Assembly: GCA_003669575.1 (NCBI GenBank)
Contig: QWOR01000351.1
Coordinates: forward strand, 1 to 47,202
From: Planctomycetota bacterium
GTDB lineage: Bacteria; Planctomycetota; Planctomycetia; Planctomycetales; Planctomycetaceae
Direction: 5' to 3'
Length of the DNA: 47,202 nt
Each line of letters starts with the position of its first letter. Position 1 is the stretch's first letter. The position numbers were made by a program, and so were the translations under genes. This document shows, in pieces, positions 17,465-27,199 of the stretch. Under the pieces are notes generated by a model. It saw only the letters and a program-made list of their open reading frames with translations, did no database searches and was not told the DNA's origin.

Positions 17465-18622
17465 ATGTCTAAACACGACTTCACTGAATCCGAGTTCGAA
17501 CAACGTCGCACCCGAGCCCGTGAGGCCATCGCAGCTGCGGGACTCGATTGGATGCTGTTGTTTCATCCGGTCTCGATTCGCTGGCTGACGGGTTCGGATG
17601 CGAAGAGTTACCAGGAGTTTCAGTGTCTGTTTGTGTCGGCTAAGCCCGGTCCGATCAATGTGCTCACTCGGACCGGGGAACGCAATGAGTTCCGGGACGA
17701 TGCCTATGTCGATGAAATCTACACCTGGGGCGGAGGCGAACCCGACGATCCGATTGAGGCACTGGAACAGGTCGCCCGCTGGATGGGAATTCCGGGATCA
17801 CGCATCGGCATCGAGGTCCCGGCCTACTATCTGCATCCGTATCACTATGTCCGGGTGAAGCAGCTGTTCGGTGAGTCGTCGATCACCGAGGCAACGAACC
17901 TGATTCATGATCTGACGCTGGTCAAATCGGAGACCGAGCTGAAGTACATCCGCGAGGCGAGCCGCATTGGCGACATCGCGATGCACTGGTTTGTCTCGGA
18001 TCTCGCGGTGGGACGAACCGAATTACAATTGGCCGGTGAAGTCTACTACGCGCTCCTCACTCACGGGAGCGGATTGGCGGCGAGTCCCATCAACCTCGTG
18101 ACGGGAGAGCGGTCCTGCTTCAGTCACGGAGCACCAACTGATCGCCGTCTCTGCCATGGTGACTTTGGCAACATTGAGTACGGGGCGACGTTCAAGCGAT
18201 ATACCTCCACGATCGGTCGACAGTTCTGCCTCGGACAGCCCACGGCACAGATGCTCGAACTGGACCAGCTTGTCCGTCGGGCCGCAGATGTCTGCATGCA
18301 GGAGATCCGCGCGGGTGTCCCAGCTGTGGTGCCCCATGAAGCTGCCAAGCGTGTGATCGCGGAGGCTGGACTCAACAACGCGCGAGTTCATCTGACGGGT
18401 TATGGTCTGGCTCCAGGCTCGCCGCCCTCCTGGGCCGAGCCGGTGCAGATGTTCGGGAACAATCCGTACACGCTCCAGGCGGGCATGGTGATTACTGTCG
18501 AGCCGCCCGCTTATCTGGCTGACGACCGACTGGGGGCCAGACTGATTGATAACGTGCTGGTCACCGAAACCGGGTGCGAATTGCTCTCGACGTTCTCGCG
18601 GGAATTGATCGTGGTCGATTGA
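17465..18622 (+). CDS. M24 (creatinase/aminopeptidase-fold) protein lacking canonical metal ligands
   Basis: 385 residues with the two-domain layout of the prolidase/creatinase group: an N-terminal creatinase-like domain (about 15-150) and a C-terminal pita-bread domain (about 160-385) with VKSETELKYIREASRIGD at the junction. Prolidases bind two metals through Asp, Asp, His, Glu, Glu. Here the segment reads GDFGNIEYGATFKRYTSTIGR, with E and T where the two Asp belong; the His of GHGIG is Y in GYGLAPG; and the last Glu is I in ARLIDNVLV. Only the Glu of TVEPPAY remains. The protein is thus probably a metal-free hydrolase, as creatinase is, or a non-enzymatic homologue. The ATG at 17465 starts the conserved part; a GTG at 17417 is in frame. 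No strong ribosome site is visible. Confidence 0.8.
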   Translation: MSKHDFTESEFEQRRTRAREAIAAAGLDWMLLFHPVSIRWLTGSDAKSYQEFQCLFVSAKPGPINVLTRTGERNEFRDDAYVDEIYTWGGGEPDDPIEALEQVARWMGIPGSRIGIEVPAYYLHPYHYVRVKQLFGESSITEATNLIHDLTLVKSETELKYIREASRIGDIAMHWFVSDLAVGRTELQLAGEVYYALLTHGSGLAASPINLVTGERSCFSHGAPTDRRLCHGDFGNIEYGATFKRYTSTIGRQFCLGQPTAQMLELDQLVRRAADVCMQEIRAGVPAVVPHEAAKRVIAEAGLNNARVHLTGYGLAPGSPPSWAEPVQMFGNNPYTLQAGMVITVEPPAYLADDRLGARLIDNVLVTETGCELLSTFSRELIVVD

Positions 18623-19189
18623 GTGCGCATCACGTATCGGAAAGAACTTGCTCCAAATGTGTCCCTGTTGAACACCAGATGCGACGCGGCTATGTTCATG
18701 ATTCTTGACAAAGCGCCAACCGCACAGACAACCACTGCAATCAGCGCAATCCGCACGCCATGAACAATCGGCACAATCGCTACTGCCGGCACATCGCCTG
18801 AATCGATAACTATCATTGGTGTTACGAAACGGCCCAGAGGGAATGCTGTTGAAAGAGTCACGCTCACGGTACAGGTTGTGCGGATTATACCGGCTGTGAC
18901 GCCAGCCGTTGCCGATGGGAACCGGTGGCTGGCTCAATCAAAACTGTTCAGGAGACCGACGAGCGACTGATGACAGCGAGCGTGTGTGGCGACTTGAGAC
19001 ATCGCCATGTTGCTGGTCGTTGCGGGAAGACGAGTGAGGAGAGGGCTTCGTTCATTGCTGTGTCGGCGATGAATCCGGTTTGTTCCCGGAAGCCCCATCC
19101 GGAGCCACTGCAAGGCTCATCTCGTAGACCCGCGCGACCTTCATTTATTGCTGTCCAGCGAGTGCTCGAACGCTCGAAGAGGACGAAAC
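18623..19189. other. Intergenic region without a supported gene
   Basis: A minus-strand frame (18511-18867) encodes a hydrophobic stretch DVPAVAIVPIVHGVRIALIAVVV but has no ribosome site and overlaps the M24 gene, so it is only a weak candidate for a small membrane protein. The rest shows no repeat or terminator I can defend. Confidence 0.4.
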
Positions 19190-19774
19190 ATGTTACGTCT
19201 GGCAAATCGACTCTGGCACGACCAAGCGGGCTTTGTGATCACCACTGAGCTGGTGCTGCTGTCTTCTGTTCTCGTCATCGGACTTGTCACCGGGTTGACA
19301 TATCTGAGGAATGCGGTGACCGAAGAACTCTCCGATGTGGCTTGTACAATCTCGTCCCTCGATCAGAGCTACAGCTACACCGGATTCCACAGCTACAAGG
19401 ACAAATGCCGCTGTTTGACCAAGGCTCGGACCGCAGGCTCGACTAACGTACATACCGATTACGAAGAAGTACTGATCCCGGTCGAAGATGTCGCTCCACG
19501 CGAAACGACTGACCAGAGTCAGGGGGTCATCGTCGACGAGAAGATCATCAGCGAGCGCGTGATCAGTGATCGTCCGCTCTACGATGTCGAGTCCGATGAA
19601 CAGGCGATTGATCGCCCAGCCAAGTGCGAGGATTGCCCAAACAACACCGAGGCGATCCCCACTCCGGTCGAGGCCCCCGCTGCGACAAAGCCCGAGGCTG
19701 ATCCTGCTCCCACAGCTGCACCAGCTGACGAGGCGAAGGCATCCCCGACTCCGGACGAGAAGCCCGTTCCGTAG
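19190..19774 (+). CDS. Pilin-like small protein with proline-rich tail
   Basis: 194 residues. The N-terminus resembles Flp/Tad-type pilins: a short basic leader, then GF at residues 14-15 followed by an uninterrupted hydrophobic helix (about 16-40) and a polar continuation with AVTEELSDVACTISSLDQSYSYTG. The remainder is acidic and ends in a Pro/Ala/Glu-rich tail (about 150-194) typical of extended surface linkers. AGAGGA lies six bases before the ATG. Pilin-like proteins with this opening and SYSYTG segment are common in planctomycetes, often as single genes away from secretion machinery, as here. Whether it is cleaved or assembled is not shown. No prepilin peptidase or Tad gene is in the window. 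Confidence 0.72.
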   Translation: MLRLANRLWHDQAGFVITTELVLLSSVLVIGLVTGLTYLRNAVTEELSDVACTISSLDQSYSYTGFHSYKDKCRCLTKARTAGSTNVHTDYEEVLIPVEDVAPRETTDQSQGVIVDEKIISERVISDRPLYDVESDEQAIDRPAKCEDCPNNTEAIPTPVEAPAATKPEADPAPTAAPADEAKASPTPDEKPVP

Positions 19775-19781
19775 ATCGAAC

Positions 19782-22235
19782 CTACTGATCGACTGAAGTC
19801 GTCTGGCCCGCTCGCGACGCCGATGTCGCCTCATACAGTGGCAGTGCCCGCCTGGCTTCACTGAGCAGGAAGTCGACATCCATAAACGGATCTGCTCCCA
19901 GATCGTGCCAGAGAATATGACCGTCCGGACTGATCAGAAATGTGCCGTGCAGAGGCTTCTCCTCGAAGTCGTCAAAGCAGCGGTAAACCTTGAACACCGT
20001 CAGGTCGTCATTCGACAGCAGGCGGAACGGAAAGTTGCCGTTGTAATTCTGGTGAGCCTGCTGCAGCTTGGCGGGTGGATCAGTACTGATGCCGACGACC
20101 TCAATGCCCAGCTTGGCGAAGTCATCATACCGCGGTGCGAACTTTCCCAGCTGTTCGACACAGTGCAGGCATCCGGCCCCAAGGTAGAAAATCACCACGA
20201 CCGGCTTACCGAGCAGAGACTCCTGGGAGACTGGCTGCGACTCATGATCGATCAGCGACCATGCCGGTGCGGATGATGGTTCCCAGCGGTAAGGGCCGAG
20301 CGTGGCGAGCTCCGGGCGAACACCCGTATCAGTCCGCAGCTCCGCAGGAAGTCTCCAATCGACGGGCCATTTGAGTTCCGCTGCGATGGGGTCAAGACGA
20401 CGAAAGACCGGGGCTTTGAGATCAATTATCTCCGACAGCTTTCGCAGCTTCTCAAACTCGATGCGAGCTTCTTCTTTCTGACCGGCCTGCCAAAGAATTG
20501 CAACCGCATGTACCAGGGGGATTGTCTCATTCTTGTGTGAGTCGACATGCTCCTTGATCAGCTTGACGGCCTTCTCGGTCTCTCCGGCAGCCAGATGGAC
20601 GCGGGCCTGCAACGGACGATCGACGCGAGTTGTCTTCTGCAGAGCTTTGATCGCATCCCCATAGGCTCGATGGGCCAGGTGGATCTGGGCTTCCAGATCG
20701 TCGCTGGCGACTGATATCACGGAGATCCTCGCGAGGAATGCCTTGCCCGCCGCCTTCACGGCCTTCTCGATCTCATCCGACGACTTCATGGCCTGTGTGG
20801 CTTCGCTGCGGGCCTTCTCCTCAGCCGCTTTCCGTTCGGCTTCCAGTGCCTGGCGCTGCTGGATCAGAGTGGTTGTGTACTCACATCCTCGCGCGAAGTC
20901 ACCAGTCTCAAATGCAGCCAGACCGAGATACTGGACCCGCTTCACCTTCTGCTCCTCGCTGGCTCCCGCATCATCGAGGTACGGTGAATCGGCCAGTTTG
21001 AGCAGTGCCTCCCAGTCTTCAAACTGCGCCAGCGTTTCCAGCAGACGGGTCCGACCAAAGCCGGAGCTGCAGTCGCTCTTCTCCAGTTTGTTCCATTTCG
21101 GATGGCGAGGCAGCTCGAGCATGTTCAGCGCCATCTCGCGCGCGGCTCGCTCATTGCCGACATGGATCAGGTTGCGAATCAGCCATTCATTGTTGTGAGC
21201 AAAGTTGTGGATCTGATCGGGAAGAACCCCTGTCCGCATCATGTGGGCATAGTCGACACGGGCACTGGCTTCCTGTTGGTAGACAGCGTCGGGGTAACGA
21301 TGGAGTCCTGAGTAAATGTGTCCCGGCATATGCCACATGTGAGCAATCGCGGGGGCCGACTGTCCGCACTTGGCTGATGAATCGAGCGCCCGCTCAGGCT
21401 TCTCTTTGTCCCACAGGTGAATGATGTAGTGATGACAGGGATGCATGGGGTTCTTCTCCAGCACGTCGTGCAACAGCGCATCGACGGCGAAGTAGCTGGA
21501 GATTGGGAGTCCCTTGCTGCGGCTGACCCACAGATGCCAACCCAGCAGCGCCTTGGCCTCAAGATCGTCCGGATACTCGTGCAGGATGTTTTCGAGATCG
21601 GACGCCAGCTTCTCGCGGCGTTTCTTCTCGGCCTCTTTATCCTGCTCCGTCTTTTCCGGGGCTGATTTGTCGGAGGCCTTCTCATCACTGCCTGGCTTCG
21701 CATCCTTGGACTCAGCGACCTTCGAATCGTCCGATTTCGGCTCCTCTTTGAGGAAGGCGCCAAATGCCTCAATGTAAAGTTTCTCGCGGGCCGAAGCTTT
21801 GTCCTTGCGCTTTGTCGCCTCCGCAATAAATCCCCGAGCCCGCTTCATGTTCTCCAGATTGGAGAGCGCCATCCCCCAGTAGGCGATCGCACAATCGGGA
21901 TCGAGCCTGGCCGCCTGGCGAAATGAGCGTTCCGATTCAAAGTACCAGAACCCGTGCAGCTGTCCGACGCCTTGATCGATGAAGCTCTGGACCTCAGGCT
22001 TCTGGGTGGTGACCGGGAAGTGGACGTTCCCCGTGTTTCCCATCAGCGCTGCGGCCTGGCGGGGGCCCTCATCGAAGACCTCGCCATGCAGCGAGTGACC
22101 GGGCACGGGCAGGTTCGCCGCGACCGGCGGCTCAGCGGGCCTTGTTGCATCGGGAGCTTGAGCCCACGCCAGTGGAGCGAAAGCCACTCCTGCAAGCAGA
22201 GCCGCTGACCACCATCCACACCTGATTGAATTCAT
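19782..22235 (-). CDS. Exported TPR protein with C-terminal peroxiredoxin/thioredoxin-fold domain
   Basis: 817 residues. A signal peptide (1-25, ending AWAQA) sends it to the periplasm. TPR-like helices run from about 85 to 620, containing AIAHMWHMPGHIYSGLHRYPDAV and many His residues, and are interrupted near 163-215 by a Lys/Glu/Asp/Ser-rich low-complexity insert. The C-terminal redoxin domain (about 655-800) has C689 and C692 in the order AGCLHC, with VVGIS and GTFLISPDGHILWHD as in AhpC/TSA and TlpA relatives. A thiol-disulfide or peroxide-reducing role on periplasmic partners held by the TPR region is plausible. It converges with the pilin-like gene, leaving only seven bases between stops, and lies downstream of a TlpA-like gene behind a terminator. 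Confidence 0.85.
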   Translation of the reverse strand: MNSIRCGWWSAALLAGVAFAPLAWAQAPDATRPAEPPVAANLPVPGHSLHGEVFDEGPRQAAALMGNTGNVHFPVTTQKPEVQSFIDQGVGQLHGFWYFESERSFRQAARLDPDCAIAYWGMALSNLENMKRARGFIAEATKRKDKASAREKLYIEAFGAFLKEEPKSDDSKVAESKDAKPGSDEKASDKSAPEKTEQDKEAEKKRREKLASDLENILHEYPDDLEAKALLGWHLWVSRSKGLPISSYFAVDALLHDVLEKNPMHPCHHYIIHLWDKEKPERALDSSAKCGQSAPAIAHMWHMPGHIYSGLHRYPDAVYQQEASARVDYAHMMRTGVLPDQIHNFAHNNEWLIRNLIHVGNERAAREMALNMLELPRHPKWNKLEKSDCSSGFGRTRLLETLAQFEDWEALLKLADSPYLDDAGASEEQKVKRVQYLGLAAFETGDFARGCEYTTTLIQQRQALEAERKAAEEKARSEATQAMKSSDEIEKAVKAAGKAFLARISVISVASDDLEAQIHLAHRAYGDAIKALQKTTRVDRPLQARVHLAAGETEKAVKLIKEHVDSHKNETIPLVHAVAILWQAGQKEEARIEFEKLRKLSEIIDLKAPVFRRLDPIAAELKWPVDWRLPAELRTDTGVRPELATLGPYRWEPSSAPAWSLIDHESQPVSQESLLGKPVVVIFYLGAGCLHCVEQLGKFAPRYDDFAKLGIEVVGISTDPPAKLQQAHQNYNGNFPFRLLSNDDLTVFKVYRCFDDFEEKPLHGTFLISPDGHILWHDLGADPFMDVDFLLSEARRALPLYEATSASRAGQTTSVDQ

Positions 22236-22271
22236 GCTGATGAGTTCTCTCGGGAAATCGCCGCTTTCGAC

Positions 22272-22323
22272 GCGATAAAAACAACACGGCCGTCAGGGGG
22301 CCACTGTCGCTCCCTGACGGCCG
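22272..22323 (-). terminator. Rho-independent terminator after the TlpA-like gene
   Basis: A perfect 12-bp stem, CGGCCGTCAGGG (22287-22298) with its complement at 22312-22323, loop of 13 bases. On the minus strand it is followed by TGTTGTTTTTATC. It separates the TlpA-like gene from the TPR-redoxin gene. Confidence 0.85.
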
Positions 22324-22386
22324 GTGTGATTGGATCACACAGCAGTCTATTCCCAACTGCTGCGTACCGCGTCCACTTTTGATGGG

Positions 22387-23628
22387 CTACTTGCTCTTTT
22401 CTGGAGTTTCCGCCTTCTCTTCGGCAGCTGGCTTCTTCTCTGCGGGGCCGAGCAGTTGTTCCAGCATTTTGGGCAGCACTTCGCCGCGGCATTCCAGCGA
22501 GACGACCTTCCCTTCCTGATCGACCAGGAAGCAGGCGGGGATCCCCTGAATCGCGTAACGGGCTGCGTTGTCATTGCCCCAGCCAGCGCCGTCGTTCTGG
22601 TGCAGCTGAATCCACGGCAGCTGCTTTTCCTTCAGGAACTCTTCGAGAGCTTCGCGGTCTTCGTCGAGACTGATGCCGACGACTTCGAAGCCCTTGTCAT
22701 GGTACAGCTCATACTGCTCTGCCACATTCGGCAACTCGGCAAGACAGGGGCCGCACCAGGTGGCCCAGAAGTCAACCAGCACGACCTTGCCCTTCAGCTC
22801 GGTAATGTTGAATTCAGTGCCGTCGATCTTCTTGCCGGAGATCTCGATTGGGTTACCGGGCAGAGTCAACTTCCTCGCGGTCCCCAGCATCGCGCTGACG
22901 ACTTTTTCGCCGTTCGGGGATCCTGTCGCTTCGATGTTCTTGGCAAACAGATTCAAGGCGGCCACCGCATCCTCTGTCTCGCCCAACTCGGCCAGACTAT
23001 TGGCGGCCATCATCGCGAATTCCACTTCATCGCTATTCAGTTCGCCTTCCTGAAGGTCCTTGGCCAACTCCTGAATCAGAGCTGCGCGTTCCGCCTTCTC
23101 CAGGTCGCCAATCTGCTGAACGCGCTGCATCTTCTGATAGGTCTTCGCCATGTTGGCTACGACGGGCCGTGGGTCTTCTGCCGCCTTGGCCAAGAACTCC
23201 GATTGCTTTTCCTCTGCGCCTTCGACTTCGCGTTGAGCGTAAAGCGACAGAATCTGGAACTTCATACCGATGGCCTGCTCAAGGAGCTGATCTTCCAGGT
23301 CCCGGCTCAAGAGTTCATCTGCCACTTTTTCGAGTTTACCGAGGTGCTCAATAATCCCCTCTGGAGTGCGGTTCTTAACGGGAACCCGCTGCAAACGAGA
23401 GAGAAACAGAGCGATCACCTTGGGGTCATTCCCCTCGGGAACTGCAAAGGGGTCAACCGGCTTCTTCTCAGCGGCTGGCTTCTCCGTTTTCTCTGCATCC
23501 CCCTTTTCCGAGGCAGCTGCCTTGGGCTTGGTGGGAGGATCCTTGTCTTCGGCCAGCACAAAACCATGACAACACAATGCGACGACAGTACCTGCCACAG
23601 CTGGCACGCTAATCCAACGGCGAATCAT
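22387..23628 (-). CDS. Exported TlpA-like thioredoxin-fold protein
   Basis: 413 residues. N-terminal signal peptide (about 1-27), a Lys/Glu/Pro/Ala-rich linker (28-60), a helical domain (about 65-240) and a TlpA/ResA-type thioredoxin domain (about 255-400) with the active site WCGPC, cysteines 292 and 295, inside VLVDFWATWCGPC. IPACFLVDQEGKV supplies the cis-proline region. It should reduce or isomerise disulfides outside the cytoplasm, for instance in cytochrome c assembly, given the ResB-CcsA gene 4 kb away. AGGAG lies seven bases before the ATG chosen; the longer frame starts eight codons earlier without such a site. The C-terminal tail is again Lys/Glu/Ala-rich. Confidence 0.9.
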   Translation of the reverse strand: MIRRWISVPAVAGTVVALCCHGFVLAEDKDPPTKPKAAASEKGDAEKTEKPAAEKKPVDPFAVPEGNDPKVIALFLSRLQRVPVKNRTPEGIIEHLGKLEKVADELLSRDLEDQLLEQAIGMKFQILSLYAQREVEGAEEKQSEFLAKAAEDPRPVVANMAKTYQKMQRVQQIGDLEKAERAALIQELAKDLQEGELNSDEVEFAMMAANSLAELGETEDAVAALNLFAKNIEATGSPNGEKVVSAMLGTARKLTLPGNPIEISGKKIDGTEFNITELKGKVVLVDFWATWCGPCLAELPNVAEQYELYHDKGFEVVGISLDEDREALEEFLKEKQLPWIQLHQNDGAGWGNDNAARYAIQGIPACFLVDQEGKVVSLECRGEVLPKMLEQLLGPAEKKPAAEEKAETPEKSK

Positions 23629-24067
23629 TGCGAATCTCCTAAAGTCTGCCACGTGACCGAACCATCGGCAAACGTGGTCAGAGCCTTCCCTTTCCAGGAA
23701 GACAAACCGGGCGACGAGGCATCAGACCAGGAACCGATTTGTCCGACCGCCCAATTCGTCCTCTGGTGCGGAAGTGATGCTCGGAGACCCACTGATGAGA
23801 ACGGGAAATTGTAGAAGATCAGACAACCAATGGATATTCTGCTTTTGATGCGATCTGCTTCTGAGGTGAAAAACGACAGCCGGACAGCCAGCATGCACTT
23901 CGCCCACTAAAACGCAACCAGGTAATGACTTGCGACTCAGGCCGATATGGCACAGGTGGCCTCGAATGACCGGTTGTCTGGCAAAGCCGTTGGCCCTCCG
24001 TTACGCGAGACAGTGGGTTATTTCTCCCTCGGAGGGAGCCTTAGCCGAGTTGAGTTGCCAGAAATGC

Positions 24068-24100
24068 CAGAAGCCCCCGAGGATGAATCGGGGGCTTCTG
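24068..24100. terminator. Strong hairpin, likely terminator of the DUF11-repeat gene
   Basis: A perfect 13-bp stem, CAGAAGCCCCCGA (24068-24080) and its complement at 24088-24100, with a 7-base loop. It begins 26 bases past the stop of the minus-strand DUF11 gene. The T-run after it is weak (GGCATTTCTGG), so termination efficiency is uncertain. Confidence 0.7.
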
Positions 24101-24125
24101 TTGATGGTTCACAATCACCAGTCGA

Positions 24126-26666
24126 TCAGGGGGTAATCGTCACTGGCGATTCCTGACGCACGGGATCGGGGCGATCCTCGCTCATCAACTCCACAGCCAC
24201 TTTGGGTCGACCTTCTTCCGCAGCGACCAGCACGATGTCATAGGTCTGCGAGGCATCGGGATCGAGCTTATCAATTTCGGGGAACGTGACATGGTTCCCT
24301 TCATGAGTGAACTTGCCTGGCCCCTTGGCGGTGACAAAGGTCATCTGCGGGGGGACTTCAAAGACAGCTTGAACACCCTTGGCGGTGGCACTGCCCTTGT
24401 TGCGGACGGTGACCTGCATGGAGACCTGTTCTCCGATCGCTGCCACCGCGTTGCCGTCTCCCTGGAAGTCGAGCGTCAGGGCTGCAAACCCCTTCACATC
24501 AAGTTTGGATTCCAGCTCCGCTCGATGGTCTGCGGCATCTACGGCGGTCATCATGCTGTCGAAGATCCCCTCGCGGGTCGACACAACAGTCAGCTTGATC
24601 TCCTCTTCCTTCTGAGCTCCGAGTGAGGGAATCGTCCAGGTGACGATGCGTGACTTGGGATTCCACGTCCCGTCTCCCAGCTCGGACTGCACGGGCTCCA
24701 GGCCTTCGGGCAAGTGCTCGGTGACCTGAACATTCTTCAGCGACTTGATGGAGTTGTTCTTCACTTTGGTCACGGAGACCGCAGGACGCTTCACGAAGCG
24801 ATGACCATGAGCCTGTCGCGTGAGTGTCAGATATGCGGGAATCACGTTCAGGTTGATGTTCTGTTCCTGCTGATCAATCCCGCCCGCAGTCACGACGACG
24901 GTCGGGGCGTATTGCCCATCCTTCCGCGGCGTTACCAGGAGTGTGAGTTCTTTGGTCTCGTCGGGCTTGAGAGTCATGTCTTCGAGGCTGACATCTGGGC
25001 CAGCTGGATGGGAGAGTCCCTCTGGAAGCCTCGCCAGAAGCATGACCTTGCGGGCAGTTGCCGATCCGGTGTTTTTCAAGGTGAACTTCACAGGCACCTG
25101 CTCATCGATGGCGACTTCCTTCGGACAGGCAATGTTTAGTGTCAATGTCGGAGCGGTCACCATGGTCTTGGTGGACACCTTGGCAGCGAATCGGACCGTG
25201 GCCACGCTACCAACCGGACCCGCCTTCAGCGGCAGGACTTCCACTTTGATAACCCGGGAGGTATTGGGTTCCATCGCGTCGAGCTCCCATCGCAAGACCC
25301 GGTCCGCTGACAGTGTGGCTGTCGGGTTGGAGCGTTCCATCTTGCAGTTGTTGGGGATGCGTTCTTCGACCACGACCTTATCTGCTGTGGCCTGGCCGAT
25401 GTTCTGAACGATGATTTCGTAAATGAACTTCTCGCCGACTTCGGCTTCGGCCTGAGCCTTCTTTTCGATCTTGAGCTGTGGTTGCTGAGAGGGAGAGAGC
25501 TGAGGAACTTCCGATGTCGATTCTCCATAGAGCAAATCATCGGCGGGCTTGCGCGGCAACGAACTCTTAGGATGCGGATCTGCCCCCGCGTCCACATCGG
25601 TCGGCGTGTTGTTTGGAGTGGGCATTTCGCGATGTTCTGGATTCAAGTCCAGAGGTTCCGGCTCAACACCCGGATCTAGAGCTGGTTCGGTTTCCACGGG
25701 AGTGGGAATTGATGAGTGATTCTTGTCACGAACGCGAATCGGTGAAGCACTGCCTGGTTCAGAAGGTTCCGCGACTGGCGCGGGCTGGGGTGTTGCGATG
25801 TCCTGCTCGAACGGATTCGGTTCATCGACAACGGTCGGTGCCTCTTCGGCGGGTGGGGTGGACTGGGCTCTGGTTCGTGGAGCGGGAATGTTCAGACCCG
25901 GCAGATTGGCCGGAACTTCGCCCGCAGCGGGCACGATCTCTTCCGCAACTTCTGGGACGGGGAGTACGCCCGGGGCATCAGGTTCCGAGGTGGCCTGAAC
26001 CAGCAGCTGAGGTTCGGCGACCGTGGGATCTTCCGCACTGACCGGGACGATTTTGGAGGGCGACGCCGACTTTGATTTCGCAGCATTGGCTGTTTTCGGG
26101 ATGGCGATCAGCGCTGGGGCGTCGGAACCAGACAGCGCCTTGGAGTTGATGGCTGGCGACGTCGTGACAGCTGCTCCCAATGACTTGGAGGGCACTGCGT
26201 TCTTGGGCTTTTCCGAGGCTTCCAGATGCTCGAGGGAAGTCACGCCAGGCATTGGTTCGGTCGGTTCAGGCTCTGCCTCGACCACAACCGAGGGCTCCGC
26301 TTGCTCTTCCGCGGGCGCATCGGTCGGCATTCCACGAGGAGCCGCTTTCTCTGCGGGCTGAATCTCTGCCGGGAATGGCTGTCCCGCGAGGGCCAGAGTC
26401 TTATCACTCAGAGGCTCTTCCACCACGTCCGGGGCTGCGTTGGCAAGAGGCTCCGGCGCGCCCTCCCCCGCGTCTGATGCCCCTGTACTGGAGACCGCCT
26501 GCCCGCCCAGACCAATGTTGGGCTCCGATTCTCCCTCCAGAGAGGTAAATTCAGAGGGAGACTTGGAGTCAACCGGCTGCAGTTCGGTGTTTGCCTTCCA
26601 GACAGCAAAACACCCCGCAGAGATCACTCCGGTTAGAGCGAGCAACTTCAGCATCAAAGTCGGCAT
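24126..26666 (-). CDS. Surface-exported protein with DUF11-type repeats
   Basis: 846 residues. One N-terminal hydrophobic segment (about 5-22, signal or anchor) is followed by a long Pro/Ala/Glu-rich low-complexity stalk (about 30-395), then roughly four immunoglobulin-like beta-sandwich units of about 110 residues (about 398-846). Each contains the pattern of DUF11/COG1361 repeats: VGEKFIYEIIVQNIGQATA, DEQVPVKFTLKNTGSATARK, and IGEQVSMQVTVRNKGSATAKG, each followed by a segment such as LPEGLSH or VPPQMTFV. Such proteins are expected at the cell surface or in the periplasm and take the place of peptidoglycan-linked or envelope-structural proteins in planctomycetes; binding partners are unknown. 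AAGGGA lies five bases before the ATG. Confidence 0.88.
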   Translation of the reverse strand: MPTLMLKLLALTGVISAGCFAVWKANTELQPVDSKSPSEFTSLEGESEPNIGLGGQAVSSTGASDAGEGAPEPLANAAPDVVEEPLSDKTLALAGQPFPAEIQPAEKAAPRGMPTDAPAEEQAEPSVVVEAEPEPTEPMPGVTSLEHLEASEKPKNAVPSKSLGAAVTTSPAINSKALSGSDAPALIAIPKTANAAKSKSASPSKIVPVSAEDPTVAEPQLLVQATSEPDAPGVLPVPEVAEEIVPAAGEVPANLPGLNIPAPRTRAQSTPPAEEAPTVVDEPNPFEQDIATPQPAPVAEPSEPGSASPIRVRDKNHSSIPTPVETEPALDPGVEPEPLDLNPEHREMPTPNNTPTDVDAGADPHPKSSLPRKPADDLLYGESTSEVPQLSPSQQPQLKIEKKAQAEAEVGEKFIYEIIVQNIGQATADKVVVEERIPNNCKMERSNPTATLSADRVLRWELDAMEPNTSRVIKVEVLPLKAGPVGSVATVRFAAKVSTKTMVTAPTLTLNIACPKEVAIDEQVPVKFTLKNTGSATARKVMLLARLPEGLSHPAGPDVSLEDMTLKPDETKELTLLVTPRKDGQYAPTVVVTAGGIDQQEQNINLNVIPAYLTLTRQAHGHRFVKRPAVSVTKVKNNSIKSLKNVQVTEHLPEGLEPVQSELGDGTWNPKSRIVTWTIPSLGAQKEEEIKLTVVSTREGIFDSMMTAVDAADHRAELESKLDVKGFAALTLDFQGDGNAVAAIGEQVSMQVTVRNKGSATAKGVQAVFEVPPQMTFVTAKGPGKFTHEGNHVTFPEIDKLDPDASQTYDIVLVAAEEGRPKVAVELMSEDRPDPVRQESPVTITP

Positions 26667-27199
26667 GGGAGTCCCTTCCCCACAGTCACCGCGAGAATTT
26701 CCTCACGATGCTGTCTCATTCCGTGTCACTGCAATTCAGATTGCAGCTGTCGTCGCGTCCCCGCTCGTCCGGAGCGAGGAACACCCTGATCGGCAGCTTA
26801 TGCCGGACAACCGTGCGTTTGTTAGCAGTTTTTTCAAAATGGGAAAAGAGGAGTTTTCGAGTCGCACTTGCGATTGTGGCACCCCCGCACCAGGAAGTTC
26901 GATTCACAAATCGTCTCCTTCCGCTGTGAGGCATCGTGAGGATACTGATCGGAGTCTCCCCGAGGGTCCACAGCTGGAATCCATGGTCCATTTCAGAGCG
27001 ACACGAGTTGTTCGGAACGCCTGAGTGGGATTGACCACTCATCCGGAGTCTGGCTGAAAGTCCCCTCCCCCGGGGTCGGCTGATGTACTTTGCTCAGTCG
27101 GCGGGTCTATAATGAGTTGTTGATACCTCGCGCGGGTTGTCTGGTTCCTTCCTGACCCGCCGCCTTCCGCCCCCTGAACGTACCTTCCGGAATCCCACC
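26667..27199. other. Divergent intergenic region without a supported gene
   Basis: About 530 bases between the DUF11-repeat gene and the lipoprotein gene. Short frames on both strands look random in composition. It must contain two divergent promoters, but I could not single out convincing boxes. Confidence 0.4.

Noticed and set aside
18511..18867. Hydrophobic 118-codon minus-strand frame
   Set aside because: Overlaps the end of the M24 gene and has no ribosome site; kept only as a weak possibility in the gap note.
18023..18937. 304-codon minus-strand frame
   Set aside because: Opposite the M24 gene; no conserved motif or ribosome site.
22330..23814. 494-codon open frame on the plus strand
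   Set aside because: Runs opposite the TlpA-like gene and across its terminator region; no domain seen.
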